A stretch of DNA of 64,000 nucleotides from Sporosarcina sp. P2 (GCF_002743255.1 NZ_PDYY01000001.1:1-64000), one strand, 5' to 3'; shown: positions 26,362 to 36,547, numbered from the stretch's first letter. Notes: generated by a model not told the origin, from the letters alone. Numbers and translations: made by a program.

Positions 26362-29322
26362 TTATTCTTTTGCTTCTGGAGCTGCATCCGGCTTTGGTTC
26401 CGGTGTCGCTTCAGGTTTAGTTTCGGGTGTAGGTTCTGGTGCAGTTTCTGGTTTTGCATCCGGTTTTGATTCAGACTTGGTATCCGGTTTTGCATCCGAC
26501 TTTGCATCCGACTTCGTTTCTGGAGTTGTCGTACTTGGTTTAGCTCCAGTATTCGTATCTGATTTCGGCTCTGCTTTTGGTGCAGGTGCCGTATTGGTTA
26601 CAGTGTTGGAAGGTCCCGAGAGTAAGCCAGTAATATCAACTGCGCGTACGTAATATGAACCATATCCGACTTTATACGATCTAGAAGCACCATCATGAAC
26701 CGTACCGATTTTGGCACCGTTCTGATAAATGTAATAACCGATTACATCATTTGAAGACGAAGCAGTCCATGTAAGAACGGATCCATTTTGTCCTGTTGAT
26801 ACGGCTGCAGGTGGTACGTTGTCTGCAGGGAATGTGGATCCTGCAACAGTGCTTGCATATCCGCCACGACCTGCAAGCAGTTTGGAAGCATCTCCGCCTA
26901 AGCGTCCAAGCATCCGCTTACCATATTCAGAAGTTACGCCGATACCGCCGGACGTGACAAATTCACGAGGAGTAGAAGGTAATGCCTGATATAGTTTGCC
27001 ATTCACTCGAACAGCTGCGGATGAAACGATACTGTCATCCACTTTCGTAGGAACCATCTTTTTAGAATTAAATAAATCTGATCTAACGAGTCCTGCCGAT
27101 GCACAAGCAGCAGAAGGAGCAAGTCCTGAAATGCCACAGAATGAACGTGTTACGACGCCATTCGGGCGTTTAAACGTATCTCTTGCTTTAATGGTTTCTG
27201 GTATGACCGTATTGGCTACATTCATCAATTGTCCGTACAATCGTGCAGTCCGTTCTGATGGATGCATTTGACCGCTGTTGTAGCCGTGGTATAACGGCGT
27301 ATTTCGATTTTTATAACCCATCCAAACACCAAGCGATACATTTGGATTATAGCCGACTAGCCAAGCATCTCCGTAATGCTGGGATGTCCCTGTCTTCGCA
27401 GCTAAATCGGGACGGAAATTCATTAAGCCAGGTAAACGTGCAGCTGTACCGTTACCTTTTAGTACATCACGCATCATATCGGTGATGATATAAGACGTTT
27501 CCGGACTAAACACTTCCACAGGTTCAGCTTTGTGTTCAAATACTATGTTACCTTTCATGTCTTCAATCCGTTCAATCATATACGATTCGATGAATTGACC
27601 ACCGTTAGCGAATGTAGCGTAAGCATTTGTGTTTTCTTCTACAGTGACATCCATAGTACCTAATGATGCAGAAAGACCAATGCCTGCCTTATCGGTAGCA
27701 TTTGCAAATTTCATTTTCTTTAGAAAATCAATAGGGTTTCTATCTATTATTTGGTCATATAGACGTATAGTAGATAAGTTTTGTGAACGTGCCAGAGATT
27801 CACGGGCTGGCAATACGCCGAACTCGCGGTCGAAATAGTTGCCGGGTGCGTAACTGCCTCTTCTAAACTTCACATCCACTAGTGGACTACCTGCACCAAT
27901 TACACCGTATTCAATGGCAGGTGCATAAACCAGTAATGGTTTCATGGAAGATCCGTTTTGTCGGTAAGCTTGAGTAGAATGATTCAATGCTTCCAGTTCG
28001 TAATCACGTCCACCGACGAATGAAAGTACTTTCCCTGTATGGTTCTCGATCATCGACACACCGACTTGAACAGGATTTTCTTTCGTAATCATTTTACCTG
28101 ATTCTTCATCCAGTGTTTCCGTAGTATACGTATAACCGTAGTACTGAAAGCTGTCAGCGACTTCATTCATTTTGTCATACAGCTCTTTGTTGATAGTAGA
28201 GTAGATACGATAGCCGTCTGTTCGCATGGAACGATCTGCCATGATTTCGTATTTTTCCTTAATCTTGGAATCTCCTTCAAAACGATCCGCGTCAATGCCA
28301 TCTTTTTCAGCCAAAACTTCAGCTAAAATTTCAATTGTGCGATTTTGAATTTCCTGTGTGACATACGGATAACGTTCTGTAGCGCGACGTGAAGGTTGTC
28401 TGAAGTCTTTCGTCACATCATACGCAAGAGCTTCCTGATATTCCGCTTCCGAAATATAGCCTGCATCACGCATACGGAACAGTACGGTCTTCATCCGGTT
28501 TACACCATACATCAGCTTTTCGCGTTCCTTAATGCCTTGGTTCTTACTGTAGAAAGGCGTGTATGTATACGGTGCTTGTGGAATACCCGCAATATATGCA
28601 GCTTGCGGCAAACTTAAATCATTGGCTTTTATACCGAAAATCCCACGCGCGGCTGTTTCGATGCCTGCGATATTCTGCCCCATCACATCACGACCATAAG
28701 GAATGATATTCAAATAGGCTTCTAGAATCTCATCCTTCGTCATGAAGTGTTCCAAGCGCATAGCCAGCAAGATTTCTTTAGCTTTACGCTCATAAGAAAC
28801 TTCGTTCGTCAAAATCTGGTTTTTCACTAACTGCTGAGTGAGTGTAGATCCACCCGTTTGACTGTCTGAGTTCGTAACATCTTGGAACACTCCGCGGAAT
28901 ATCGCTTTTGGCACGATGCCTTTATGCTCCTCAAAGTATTCATCCTCAGTAGCTAGCACGGCGTCCAGTGCATACTGTGAAACTTTATCCAGCGTAATTT
29001 GTCGGCGCTCGATGTCCGAGTTGATCTTGCCTAGATAAATACTGTCTGCAAAGTACATTTCAGATGTCTCTTCATAATTAAACACCTGATCCCGAAGTTC
29101 TTCTTTGGAACGTAACGGCTCTTTCGCAACAAGAGAAGCGAAATAACCTGCACCAACTGAACTCGCAAATACGGCCCCGATGACGGCGAAGATAATGAGT
29201 AATAAAAACAAGTTCCAAAGTACGCCGGTTCCGATGCGAAGTTTTTTGGCCCAAGGCTCTTTTTTCGCTTGTTCAAACTTATCTTCAAGTTGCTTAATTC
29301 TATTATTCTTTTCGTTGTTCAA
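26362..29322 (-). CDS. Class A penicillin-binding protein with fibronectin III-like domain and acidic Pro-rich tail
   Basis: 986 aa. One transmembrane helix (about 32-62) is followed by a GT51 glycosyltransferase (ATEDEYFEEHKG near 124-135; GGSTLTQQLVKN) and a transpeptidase with SSMK (nucleophile Ser), ARSQN and KTGTS. After about residue 845 comes a fibronectin type III-like module (PPAAVSTGQNGSVLTWTASS). The last 70 residues repeat KPD/KPE/PEP units. It makes and cross-links peptidoglycan outside the membrane. Overall it resembles PBP1-type enzymes of Bacillales. It has its own terminator. Confidence 0.94.
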   Translation of the reverse strand: MNNEKNNRIKQLEDKFEQAKKEPWAKKLRIGTGVLWNLFLLLIIFAVIGAVFASSVGAGYFASLVAKEPLRSKEELRDQVFNYEETSEMYFADSIYLGKINSDIERRQITLDKVSQYALDAVLATEDEYFEEHKGIVPKAIFRGVFQDVTNSDSQTGGSTLTQQLVKNQILTNEVSYERKAKEILLAMRLEHFMTKDEILEAYLNIIPYGRDVMGQNIAGIETAARGIFGIKANDLSLPQAAYIAGIPQAPYTYTPFYSKNQGIKEREKLMYGVNRMKTVLFRMRDAGYISEAEYQEALAYDVTKDFRQPSRRATERYPYVTQEIQNRTIEILAEVLAEKDGIDADRFEGDSKIKEKYEIMADRSMRTDGYRIYSTINKELYDKMNEVADSFQYYGYTYTTETLDEESGKMITKENPVQVGVSMIENHTGKVLSFVGGRDYELEALNHSTQAYRQNGSSMKPLLVYAPAIEYGVIGAGSPLVDVKFRRGSYAPGNYFDREFGVLPARESLARSQNLSTIRLYDQIIDRNPIDFLKKMKFANATDKAGIGLSASLGTMDVTVEENTNAYATFANGGQFIESYMIERIEDMKGNIVFEHKAEPVEVFSPETSYIITDMMRDVLKGNGTAARLPGLMNFRPDLAAKTGTSQHYGDAWLVGYNPNVSLGVWMGYKNRNTPLYHGYNSGQMHPSERTARLYGQLMNVANTVIPETIKARDTFKRPNGVVTRSFCGISGLAPSAACASAGLVRSDLFNSKKMVPTKVDDSIVSSAAVRVNGKLYQALPSTPREFVTSGGIGVTSEYGKRMLGRLGGDASKLLAGRGGYASTVAGSTFPADNVPPAAVSTGQNGSVLTWTASSSNDVIGYYIYQNGAKIGTVHDGASRSYKVGYGSYYVRAVDITGLLSGPSNTVTNTAPAPKAEPKSDTNTGAKPSTTTPETKSDAKSDAKPDTKSESKPDAKPETAPEPTPETKPEATPEPKPDAAPEAKE

Positions 29323-29387
29323 AGTTTTCTCCCCCCAAAAATCTTACTCATTATATCACAGAATCAGAAGGAAATATGCAATAAATG

Positions 29388-29415
29388 TTGACTTTCATAG
29401 GAAGTTCGGTAAAAT
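29388..29415 (+). promoter_or_regulatory. SigA promoter upstream of the tyrS T-box leader
   Basis: TTGACT, a 16-base spacer, then TAAAAT. It lies just before the T-box leader. Confidence 0.65.
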
Positions 29416-29449
29416 TGAACTCATACGAAATTACATGTCGAAAAAACCG

Positions 29450-29668
29450 AAGTAATGATAGTGAGTTCCGTTTAAGAGAGACAGCGGTTGGTGGAAGCTG
29501 TTCGGTGCACTATACATGAATTACAGTTTTGGAGTGTACGTTTTGCGCAACGTTACTAGCGCCTTAAAGCCGGAGAGTACTTACTCTCAAGCCGGGTGGT
29601 ACCGCGTTATAATTAATCAACTAACGTCCCTGCATGATCATTTTTTGATCGTGTGGGGACTTTTTACG
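29450..29668 (+). ncRNA. T-box riboswitch (tyrosyl-tRNA-responsive leader of tyrS)
   Basis: The antiterminator T-box core AAGCCGGGTGGTACCGCG is at about 29589-29606. Stem I elements (AAGAGAGACAGCGGTTGGTG) lie upstream, and GTGTACG near 29537 offers a UAC tyrosine codon as candidate specifier; the specifier position is inferred. The terminator GTCCC...GGGAC with inner TGATCA pairing and T5 is at 29626-29665. Uncharged tRNA-Tyr would stabilise the antiterminator and allow tyrS transcription. Confidence 0.95.
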
Positions 29669-29688
29669 TTGAAAATAGGGGGATATAG

Positions 29689-30957
<1,269 letters not shown>

Positions 30958-31070
30958 CTGGGAGTTAGTGAATTGAAAAAAGAGTATATGATGTACGCTA
31001 TGACATTAGGGTTTCTTGGTTAGTATCAAGGATCGAAAATATGGTAAGTTTCGTAATTCATAATGGATGA

Positions 31071-31098
31071 AAAGGCATCTCTTCGGAGGTGTCTTTTT
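31071..31098 (+). terminator. Intrinsic terminator after tyrS
   Basis: GGCATCTC-ttcg-GAGGTGTC followed by TTTTT. The stretch between the tyrS stop and this hairpin contains only a 16-codon open frame (TTG at about 30974) without clear support. Confidence 0.8.
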
Positions 31099-31136
31099 AT
31101 ATTAGAAATAACATACATAACTGATAGTGGGAATCA

Positions 31137-31205
31137 TAAAAAGTGCCTATGTAAAACAGTCATATTCGTTTGAACGAACGAAGAAGTTGGTTACATAAGC
31201 ACTGT
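31137..31205 (-). terminator. Long hairpin terminator of the 96-aa coiled-coil gene
   Basis: AGTGCCTATGTAA (31142-31154) and TTACATAAGCACT (31191-31203) pair at 12 of 13 positions around an inner TTCGTT-tg-AACGAA. On the minus strand it is followed by TTTTTA. Confidence 0.7.
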
Positions 31206-31219
31206 AAAATAATACGTTT

Positions 31220-31510
31220 TTATTTAGTTAACAACTTTTTGATAATGCGAATATCTGTGTCGTGGTCGTTTAGTAAGCGCTGGGTTTTACGCATATCATC
31301 TGATTTTGCTTTGTTGTAAAAGATTTGTTCAGATAACGCATCAACTTTCTGATTGGGGACAATGGGGCTTATATCTAGTTCTGAAATTGCCTGTTTCATA
31401 AATTTTTGTTCCTCTTTGATAATAGAAATATCGGTCTTTAGTGTAGAAATATTTCGCTCCATATTGCTAACTTTGTCGACCAAGAGTTCAAGAAGTTCAC
31501 GATCTGTCAT
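31220..31510 (-). CDS. Small coiled-coil protein of unknown function
   Basis: 96 aa, highly charged, mostly helical: heptads run through ELLVDKVSNMERNISTLKTD and IIKEEQKFMKQAI. AGGAGGG with five-base spacing stands before the ATG, so it is probably expressed. It resembles small phage or mobile-element coiled-coil proteins in style, but I recognise no family. It is the first gene of the accessory block and stands opposite to its neighbours. Confidence 0.65.
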   Translation of the reverse strand: MTDRELLELLVDKVSNMERNISTLKTDISIIKEEQKFMKQAISELDISPIVPNQKVDALSEQIFYNKAKSDDMRKTQRLLNDHDTDIRIIKKLLTK

Positions 31511-31725
31511 AAAAACCCTCCTATTTTTTATATTTGTTTTTTATCTTACCATGTTTCTAATGACTTGTACAGAACGTACATTCCTATTTTTCTTTCTGAA
31601 GAAGTTATTTAGGAAACGACAACTGTGAATTGTTAAGAAAACACGAAAACTTAGTGCTCATATCCTCGCAAAAAAGGGTTTTCTTTCTTTATGTCGAATA
31701 CTGTAAATAGAGGGAAGTGAGAAGT

Positions 31726-31929
31726 TTGAAAAAATACAGAGTACAATACCACTTTGCAGGCGCTGAAAGCATTTTAAGAACAGTTGAAGCAGCGAATCAA
31801 GAAGATGCTTTAGGAATCGCAACAAATTCTCGAAGCAATGATATTGTTTTTACCGATAGCAAAGGAACGTTATATTGTTTCTTTTATAGAGACGTACAAT
31901 ATGTTTCAGTTACGGAAGATAGAGCATAA
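31726..31929 (+). CDS. Small hypothetical protein
   Basis: 67 aa from TTG at 31726 (MKKYRVQYHF); GTG at 31717 is an alternative that lies too close to the AGAGGGAAG Shine-Dalgarno. The pattern (beta strands VQYHFAGAE and VEAANQEDALGIA, then a C-terminal FFYRDVQYVSV) suggests a small alpha/beta fold like phage-borne proteins. Family not recognised. It is followed by an ACGTCC/GGACGT terminator. Confidence 0.6.
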   Translation: MKKYRVQYHFAGAESILRTVEAANQEDALGIATNSRSNDIVFTDSKGTLYCFFYRDVQYVSVTEDRA

Positions 31930-31948
31930 ACGGAAGAAATAATAATGC

Positions 31949-31979
31949 AGGACGTCCTTTCTCTAGGGACGTTCTTTTT
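31949..31979 (+). terminator. Intrinsic terminator, ACGTCC-type
   Basis: ACGTCC-tttctctag-GGACGT followed by TCTTTTT. Similar terminators recur at 40521, 41271 and 41475. Confidence 0.85.
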
Positions 31980-32114
31980 GTTTGACTTATTTACTGATCA
32001 TAATGAAGTCTTGCCTCCTAATATTTTGTAATAAAAAACAGTAAAATATAGTTGATTGCACGTTTCTAAGTGGTACAACGGACGTATCACATTGAAACGA
32101 AGGAGCGTACCAAT

Positions 32115-32153
32115 ATGAAACGACACACCGTATCACATTGGTATGGCCTATAA
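32115..32153 (+). CDS. Possible 12-codon leader peptide
   Basis: ATG AAA CGA ... TAA encodes MKRHTVSHWYGL. AAGGAG stands nine bases upstream. The ORF is flanked by TACCAAT and ATTGGTA inverted repeats and repeats the phrase GTATCACATTG found just upstream. It may be a leader or chance. No further gene is supported between 31930 and 32363; a 74-codon frame at 32143 lacks a ribosome-binding site. Confidence 0.25.
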   Translation: MKRHTVSHWYGL

Positions 32154-32363
32154 CCAAAGAACTTATAAGAATATAAAGAATAAAGATATTGTCGAGAAGC
32201 ATCTCGACGACGAATATTTCGTTGGTCATTATTTTTTGAGAAAAGTTTTCGCACCTAGTATCCTTTTTGCTTCTCAGCTCTATATAGTGTGCAAAGCTAA
32301 CCTGGTGTTATTTTGTAACTTGAAACCAAAATCTACGTCTACGTTCAAAAGGAGTGGAAAATT

Positions 32364-33050
32364 ATGAGAAAACGAATACTGCTATTTCCCGTTTTATTAT
32401 TGCTGACAGCTTGCTCTTCCAATCCATCCAAAACGCTTCCGTCCCCGCAGAATACGATCATTGACTGGGTAGATTTTGTGAAATGGAATGATGCGACGTA
32501 TGAAGCGAACTATGAAATGAACGAGCTTGAAAAGGACTGGGAAACTACTGGCGAAGTAGGAGAAGTAAAATATATGTTGGATGGCCATGCGGGAACGAAT
32601 CATCAAACGAAAAATGGAGATGCAGCTTATTTGCAAAAAGGTACAAAATTATTTGCGATGAAAGGTTATGATCCGGCATTCCGAATTATAGCGGACGGTA
32701 AGGTATACGAAGTATCTGAATCTGATAAAGCTGAAACGGTTGGAGATTTTTTAGACATTAAAGGGAAAGTACAGCGAGTCATTTTGCAAAGTGAGCAAGA
32801 TTTATCGTTCATTGGAGAGTTTACGGATGAGCATGCGGAGCAACTGATTGAAGAGTTGTTGGTTATGCCGTATGAACCAGAAAGACGTGCGACTGAAGGA
32901 AAGCGTGTGTTTTTCGGAATTGAATTAGTAGATGGGAGTTTGACTAGATCAGTTTATTGGCCGGAGACGGGTTATATTAATTATGGTGGGGTGGCTTCTC
33001 AAGAGATTAAAGACATATTTGAGGTTGAGATGGATAATTATGATTACTGA
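32364..33050 (+). CDS. Putative lipoprotein of unknown function
   Basis: 228 aa. A signal peptide ends in the lipobox LTAC (Cys17). AAAGGAGTGG precedes the ATG. The mature protein is acidic, with no recognised domain; it looks like an extracellular alpha/beta protein (DLSFIGEFTDEHAEQLIEEL and GIELVDGSLTRSVYWPETG are strand-helix-like). It lies alone in the accessory block. Confidence 0.75.
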   Translation: MRKRILLFPVLLLLTACSSNPSKTLPSPQNTIIDWVDFVKWNDATYEANYEMNELEKDWETTGEVGEVKYMLDGHAGTNHQTKNGDAAYLQKGTKLFAMKGYDPAFRIIADGKVYEVSESDKAETVGDFLDIKGKVQRVILQSEQDLSFIGEFTDEHAEQLIEELLVMPYEPERRATEGKRVFFGIELVDGSLTRSVYWPETGYINYGGVASQEIKDIFEVEMDNYDY

Positions 33051-33177
33051 AGAAAATTGATAAATATAAAATAGGGTGAAGAGCGATTGTGATTGTTTAA
33101 ACAAATTAGGAAAGTTTGGTATGCAGGTACTCCATATAAATGACTAACACCTTGGTCAAAGGGGATATAACTGAAAA

Positions 33178-33197
33178 AGAGCCATCCAAGGCTCTAG
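33178..33197 (-). terminator. Intrinsic terminator of the 33194-33391 gene
   Basis: Minus strand AGAGCC-ttggat-GGCTCT followed by TTTTT. Confidence 0.75.
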
Positions 33198-33391
33198 TGA
33201 TATTCTTTAGATTTCTTTAGACATTCTTCAAAATGCAATACGATATCATTAAAGGAAAACTCGTTATCTTCAATGGTGTATACAATGATGTTTGCATCGC
33301 TATCGTATCTCTTATTGAAAACCGGCTTTACATGGTTATTCTGGATTAAAGCCTTAGCAAGTTCAACTGCCAACCTTTTATTGCCATCCAA
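33194..33391 (-). CDS. Hypothetical protein, possibly the 3' part of a longer gene
   Basis: 65 aa from TTG at 33391 with a perfect AGGAGGTG seven bases upstream. The same frame, however, stays open upstream to 33556 (about 120 codons) and reads as protein-like sequence (YYTIYFYDGSSLYASVVSL, then NHLGGAFLDGNKRLAVELAK), with no ATG/GTG/TTG start in that part. So it is either a short gene or the remnant of a longer one. The DGNKR string resembles Fic/Doc but the rest does not match. No family assigned. Confidence 0.45.
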   Translation of the reverse strand: MDGNKRLAVELAKALIQNNHVKPVFNKRYDSDANIIVYTIEDNEFSFNDIVLHFEECLKKSKEYH

Positions 33392-33629
33392 AAAAGCACC
33401 TCCTAGGTGATTATATTTGAATGAATAGGAATATATGAAAGTCGTGCAATCGTTGAGGGATACGACGGAAGCATATAAGGAACTTCCATCGTAAAAATAA
33501 ATCGTATAATAAGGTACCTGACATGGAGTTACTTCAATTGATGTGACCTCTAAAAGTTAGAGCCATTTAAGTGATTAAAAGAAGAGCAGTGGATTGTATA
33601 GAATAGTTTTCATCGCATCTTCAAGAAAA

Positions 33630-34322
33630 TCATTCACACCCGACGCCATCGCCATCACGATCTAAGTGAGGACCGTATCCAGGATCATTAGAATATACAG
33701 GTGCAGCTCCTGCAGCTTTTGCTGCTGTACAATTCTGATAATATGATTGGCCTGTATTTGAAACAGAGTTATTAGAAGAGTAACCTGATTCGTTACTAGA
33801 TAAACTTGAGACTGACGGTGAATTATTGCTTGCAATCTTATCTTTCAGAGTAAGAACTTCATCTGACAAATTCGAGTTTTTTGCCTTTAGATCAGTGATT
33901 TCCTTTTCAAACTCTTTACTTTTTACTTCATGTTTCATTTGCTTGTCCTTTAAATCTTTTGCTATTTTCTCTGAACTTTCCAGTTTCGTAGTTAAATTAT
34001 CAACCTCTTTATTCGCACTTGTACTTTCTGCCAATAATTCTTTATTTTCTTCTTGGAGTTCTGTATACAACAAGTTTAATTCTTCATTCTTTGCAATCAA
34101 ATCAATATTTTTCTGTTGAGCTTCTTCAAGATCAGCTTTAATATTTATATCTGTATAGACAGCTCCGACAATGAACAATATCAGCCCGCCAGTTAAGGCA
34201 GGGTAGAAGATCTTACCTGATAAAGTTCGTTTTCTATCTTTTATCTTTTTAAGTAAATGGTAGGCTAGATAGATTAATGAAAACATAAATATAAGCATAC
34301 CTACTGCTGCAATTGCTAGCAC
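33630..34322 (-). CDS. Membrane protein with coiled coil and C-terminal Excalibur domain
   Basis: 230 aa. Two transmembrane helices (about 3-24 and 41-60), then a long coiled coil (about 65-170), a Ser/Asn linker, and an Excalibur calcium-binding domain ending GYGPHLDRDGDGVGCE (DxDxDGxxCE signature with paired Cys in YYQNCTAAKAAG). Start is GTG behind GAGGTGA. Excalibur domains sit outside the cell, often with nucleases or wall proteins. No enzymatic domain is present here. Confidence 0.8.
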   Translation of the reverse strand: MLAIAAVGMLIFMFSLIYLAYHLLKKIKDRKRTLSGKIFYPALTGGLILFIVGAVYTDINIKADLEEAQQKNIDLIAKNEELNLLYTELQEENKELLAESTSANKEVDNLTTKLESSEKIAKDLKDKQMKHEVKSKEFEKEITDLKAKNSNLSDEVLTLKDKIASNNSPSVSSLSSNESGYSSNNSVSNTGQSYYQNCTAAKAAGAAPVYSNDPGYGPHLDRDGDGVGCE

Positions 34323-34825
34323 ATTATCACCTCAATTAGTATTTTTATAAGAATTAATAGCAACAAAAATATGATTACTCAATTCTGACTTATTAATTAT
34401 ACATCAAAAGCATTATTTATTTACGGTTAATTATGAAATTTATGTCAATACTTCCAATGGAAAGACAGGATGTATCATGATTATAGTTTTTTCTTAAAAT
34501 CACTAGTGTCGCATTAAAACAGAGAAGAAGAGTGTTTAACTCTGAATACGCTTTAATTACTTTTTTACAAAACAGCTGACTACTTTTTACTTGAAGATAG
34601 AAGATTGTTGATGGAATGTTTCGAACGTATTCATGCGATGCTAGCGAACTTATATAGTAACTTTATTTAAAACACAAAAAACCCCGCCAACCGATATAAA
34701 TATCTCAGCTGACGGGGTTTCCTTGTTATTTACGAGATTAATTTTGGACAGGATGAAAACCCTTTGATATCAATGGCTCTACGACTGCTAAATTAGAAAC
34801 CTTCCCCAGAATCTCCCTCAAACGA
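34323..34825. other. Intergenic region left of the prophage relic
   Basis: No gene recognised. It contains one strong hairpin (see terminator at 34674) and AT-rich sequence. The left boundary of the former prophage probably lies here. I could not find a convincing pair of att repeats. Confidence 0.5.
34674..34723. terminator. Bidirectional hairpin terminator
   Basis: AACCCCG...CGGGGTT arms with an internal GATAT/ATATC pairing, A-run on the left and T-rich on the right. Confidence 0.75.
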
Positions 34826-35065
34826 TTACAAAAAAGCTTCTTTCAGAGCGATATTGAATGCTTTCGCCGAAGCGACTTGCGGCTCTTTGAACAAGTGGCC
34901 ATAAACTTGTAAGATAATTTCAGGAGTGTTAACTCTCTATCTGCAATAGTTTGGATAGGGGATGCGTTGACTAATTAAAATCGTGGTATGTGTATGATGT
35001 AATCCATGTGGTGTGATTTTCTTCAAATGTTTGAACCATAAGGAATGGATGAGGGGATGACAGAA
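34826..35065 (-). pseudogene. Tyrosine recombinase (phage integrase), decayed C-terminus
   Basis: In three shifting frames of the minus strand one reads KKITPHGLHHTHTTILI, then NASPIQTIADR, then NTPEIILQVYGHLFKEPQ to a stop. These correspond to the ITPHGxRHTHATLL, IQTIADRLGNT and VYGHLF blocks of phage/ICE integrases. The catalytic Arg of HGFRHTH is His here, at least two frameshifts separate the blocks, and the N-terminal part is missing. The gene is inactive. Confidence 0.82.
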
Positions 35066-35275
35066 GTGTATCTGGCAGGCGGTTTGAAGTTTCGATGTCC
35101 CGCTTGTGATAGGATTTCTACCAATCCTGACGAGTGTAACAGTTGAGAAGAAAGAGAAGATGATAAAATTTGCGACTGGAAAGTATATGGGCTATTTGGT
35201 GATTTAGGAGAAGGTGCTTATGTATACGTCAAGGATCAGTTAAAAAGAGGAAGAATGTTCATGCCTATAAGTTGA
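35057..35275 (+). pseudogene. Small zinc-ribbon protein interrupted by one in-frame TGA
   Basis: From ATG 35057 the frame reads a CPAC pair and then CNS, and reaches TGA exactly where the second Cys of the second pair is expected. Beyond it the same frame continues 42 codons (WKVYGLFGDLGEGAYVYV...) to a natural TGA at 35273. The simplest reading is a 72-codon gene with a Cys-to-stop mutation. It overlaps the upstream part of the integrase relic on the other strand. Family unknown. Confidence 0.5.
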
Positions 35276-35337
35276 GGATTAAGGGAAGTTACTGCGTAGT
35301 TCAACTAGACAATACAGGGTTGAAACGAAAAAGAGAA

Positions 35338-35598
35338 TTAACTCCTGTATTTTTCAAGCGCTTCATCTGAAATGTAGGAGAGTAGTTTGCTTATGTCATC
35401 TAACTCAAGCGCAGTCATTATTTTTGTTAAATGAGACAATGTGACTTTTTCAGTTTTATTCCCGACTAGATTGGATATCATTTCGGAGCGGATGAGGAAA
35501 TGAGGAGTTGGATTGAGCAGTGGAGACCTGGGGTGTATGGGAATTGAAGATTTGACCAAATAAAAATAGACAGAGATTTCTCCCGTCGTAGCTGACAT
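35338..35598 (-). pseudogene. XRE-family repressor fragment
   Basis: The C-terminal half (IRSEMISNLVGNKTEKVTLS, then LTKIMTALELDDISKLLSY) is a typical Cro/CI-type helix-turn-helix with the following helices. The N-terminal 35 residues, rich in Pro and aromatic residues, do not fit the fold and no ribosome-binding site is evident, so the front part is probably replaced or frameshifted. It is placed next to the integrase relic, as a lysogeny repressor would be. Confidence 0.65.
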
Positions 35599-35674
35599 TA
35601 TTGTATCACATGGAGAAAGCTGGCAAATATGTAAAAATTGTCAATTAATGCAAGATAGGTTAGAAATTGCTATA

Positions 35675-35817
35675 ATGGCATTACCAATGAACTGTGTTGT
35701 GGTGATTTCGGAGGTGTTGCTAAGTTACGAGAGTTGCCGGAGCATGGTGAATATAAGATTGTGACGCATCGGGGTAAAGTCAGAAGGATGCGGATGGAAG
35801 AAGGGGAAGAGTTTTGA
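35675..35817 (+). pseudogene. XtrA/YqaO-like small phage protein, frameshifted
   Basis: ALPMNCVVVISEV in one frame continues as KLRELPEHGEYKIVTHRGKV to a TGA at 35815 in another. The LPEHGExxIVTHxGKVxRV segment resembles XtrA/YqaO-type proteins of PBSX and skin prophages. It overlaps the next gene's TTG start by three bases. Confidence 0.5.
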
Positions 35818-36527
35818 GTAATAAAAAACTTGAAAATAGTATGTTGTGGATATTGTGCATAGTATTATTGTCGTCAATTTTTACGATAGTATTTTTATTA
35901 GATTTAAGCATATTCCCTGTAATTACATTTGACTTTTCAGCTTCAGCGGCTCTAATTACTTCTGTGATTACACTATTTACCTTATTAGAAATTCGGAAGC
36001 AAAGAATAAAAACGTACGAACCTTCAATTGTGATTAAAAGGGAAACACATAAATATTCTTTTGAAAACTCCTTTTATAACCGAGTTGAAATCAGTTTGTT
36101 GAACATCGGTTATGGATCAGCTAAAAACATGCATATAAAATGGAAATATGAAGAAGTAGTGAATGACATTACTGACAGTGCTCATGATTTTAACAAAACC
36201 GTAATGGTAGTTGGAGAGGCGGTAGTGCATATTGAAAATGATAGGAAACAACATATTGATTATATTTTACCTATTAGTGTTGACTCAGAACCATATAAAA
36301 TTCGAATTCCACTAATCCTTACTTATCACATTCTCAATAAATATATGGAGCTTTATGAAAAAAAAGATTTGAACAGAATCTCTGATTATAAAATACCTTT
36401 TTCCATTGTTTATTATGATATTAATGATGACAAACATGTATTGATGTATACGTTAAAAATCTCTATGAGCTATATCGATAAAGGCTCAAATATTATTGGG
36501 ATAGATACCTCAGTATCTAGAGAATAA
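35814..36527 (+). CDS. Two-TM membrane protein of unknown function, intact within the prophage relic
   Basis: 237 aa from TTG at 35814. Two hydrophobic helices (about 10-30 and 38-58) are followed by a 175-residue soluble domain with alternating strands, probably cytoplasmic. AGAAGGGGAAGAG is the ribosome-binding region. No domain is recognised; the layout (2 TM plus beta-rich domain) is like many phage morons. AT-rich relative to the conserved blocks. It ends at a strong terminator. Confidence 0.65.
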   Translation: MSNKKLENSMLWILCIVLLSSIFTIVFLLDLSIFPVITFDFSASAALITSVITLFTLLEIRKQRIKTYEPSIVIKRETHKYSFENSFYNRVEISLLNIGYGSAKNMHIKWKYEEVVNDITDSAHDFNKTVMVVGEAVVHIENDRKQHIDYILPISVDSEPYKIRIPLILTYHILNKYMELYEKKDLNRISDYKIPFSIVYYDINDDKHVLMYTLKISMSYIDKGSNIIGIDTSVSRE

Positions 36528-36547
36528 GTCCGCCCTGGCCAACCAGC

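Noticed and set aside
26342..26653. Gly/Ser-rich plus-strand frame opposite the PBP tail
   Set aside because: Artefact of the repetitive KPD/KPE codons of the penicillin-binding protein.
33194..33391. Fic/Doc toxin call based on DGNKR
   Set aside because: The HPFxxGN/D context before it and the remaining Fic helices are absent.
35144..35146. TGA as a selenocysteine codon in the zinc-ribbon relic
   Set aside because: No SECIS-like hairpin directly after the TGA was seen and the neighbours are all decayed phage genes; a nonsense mutation is simpler.
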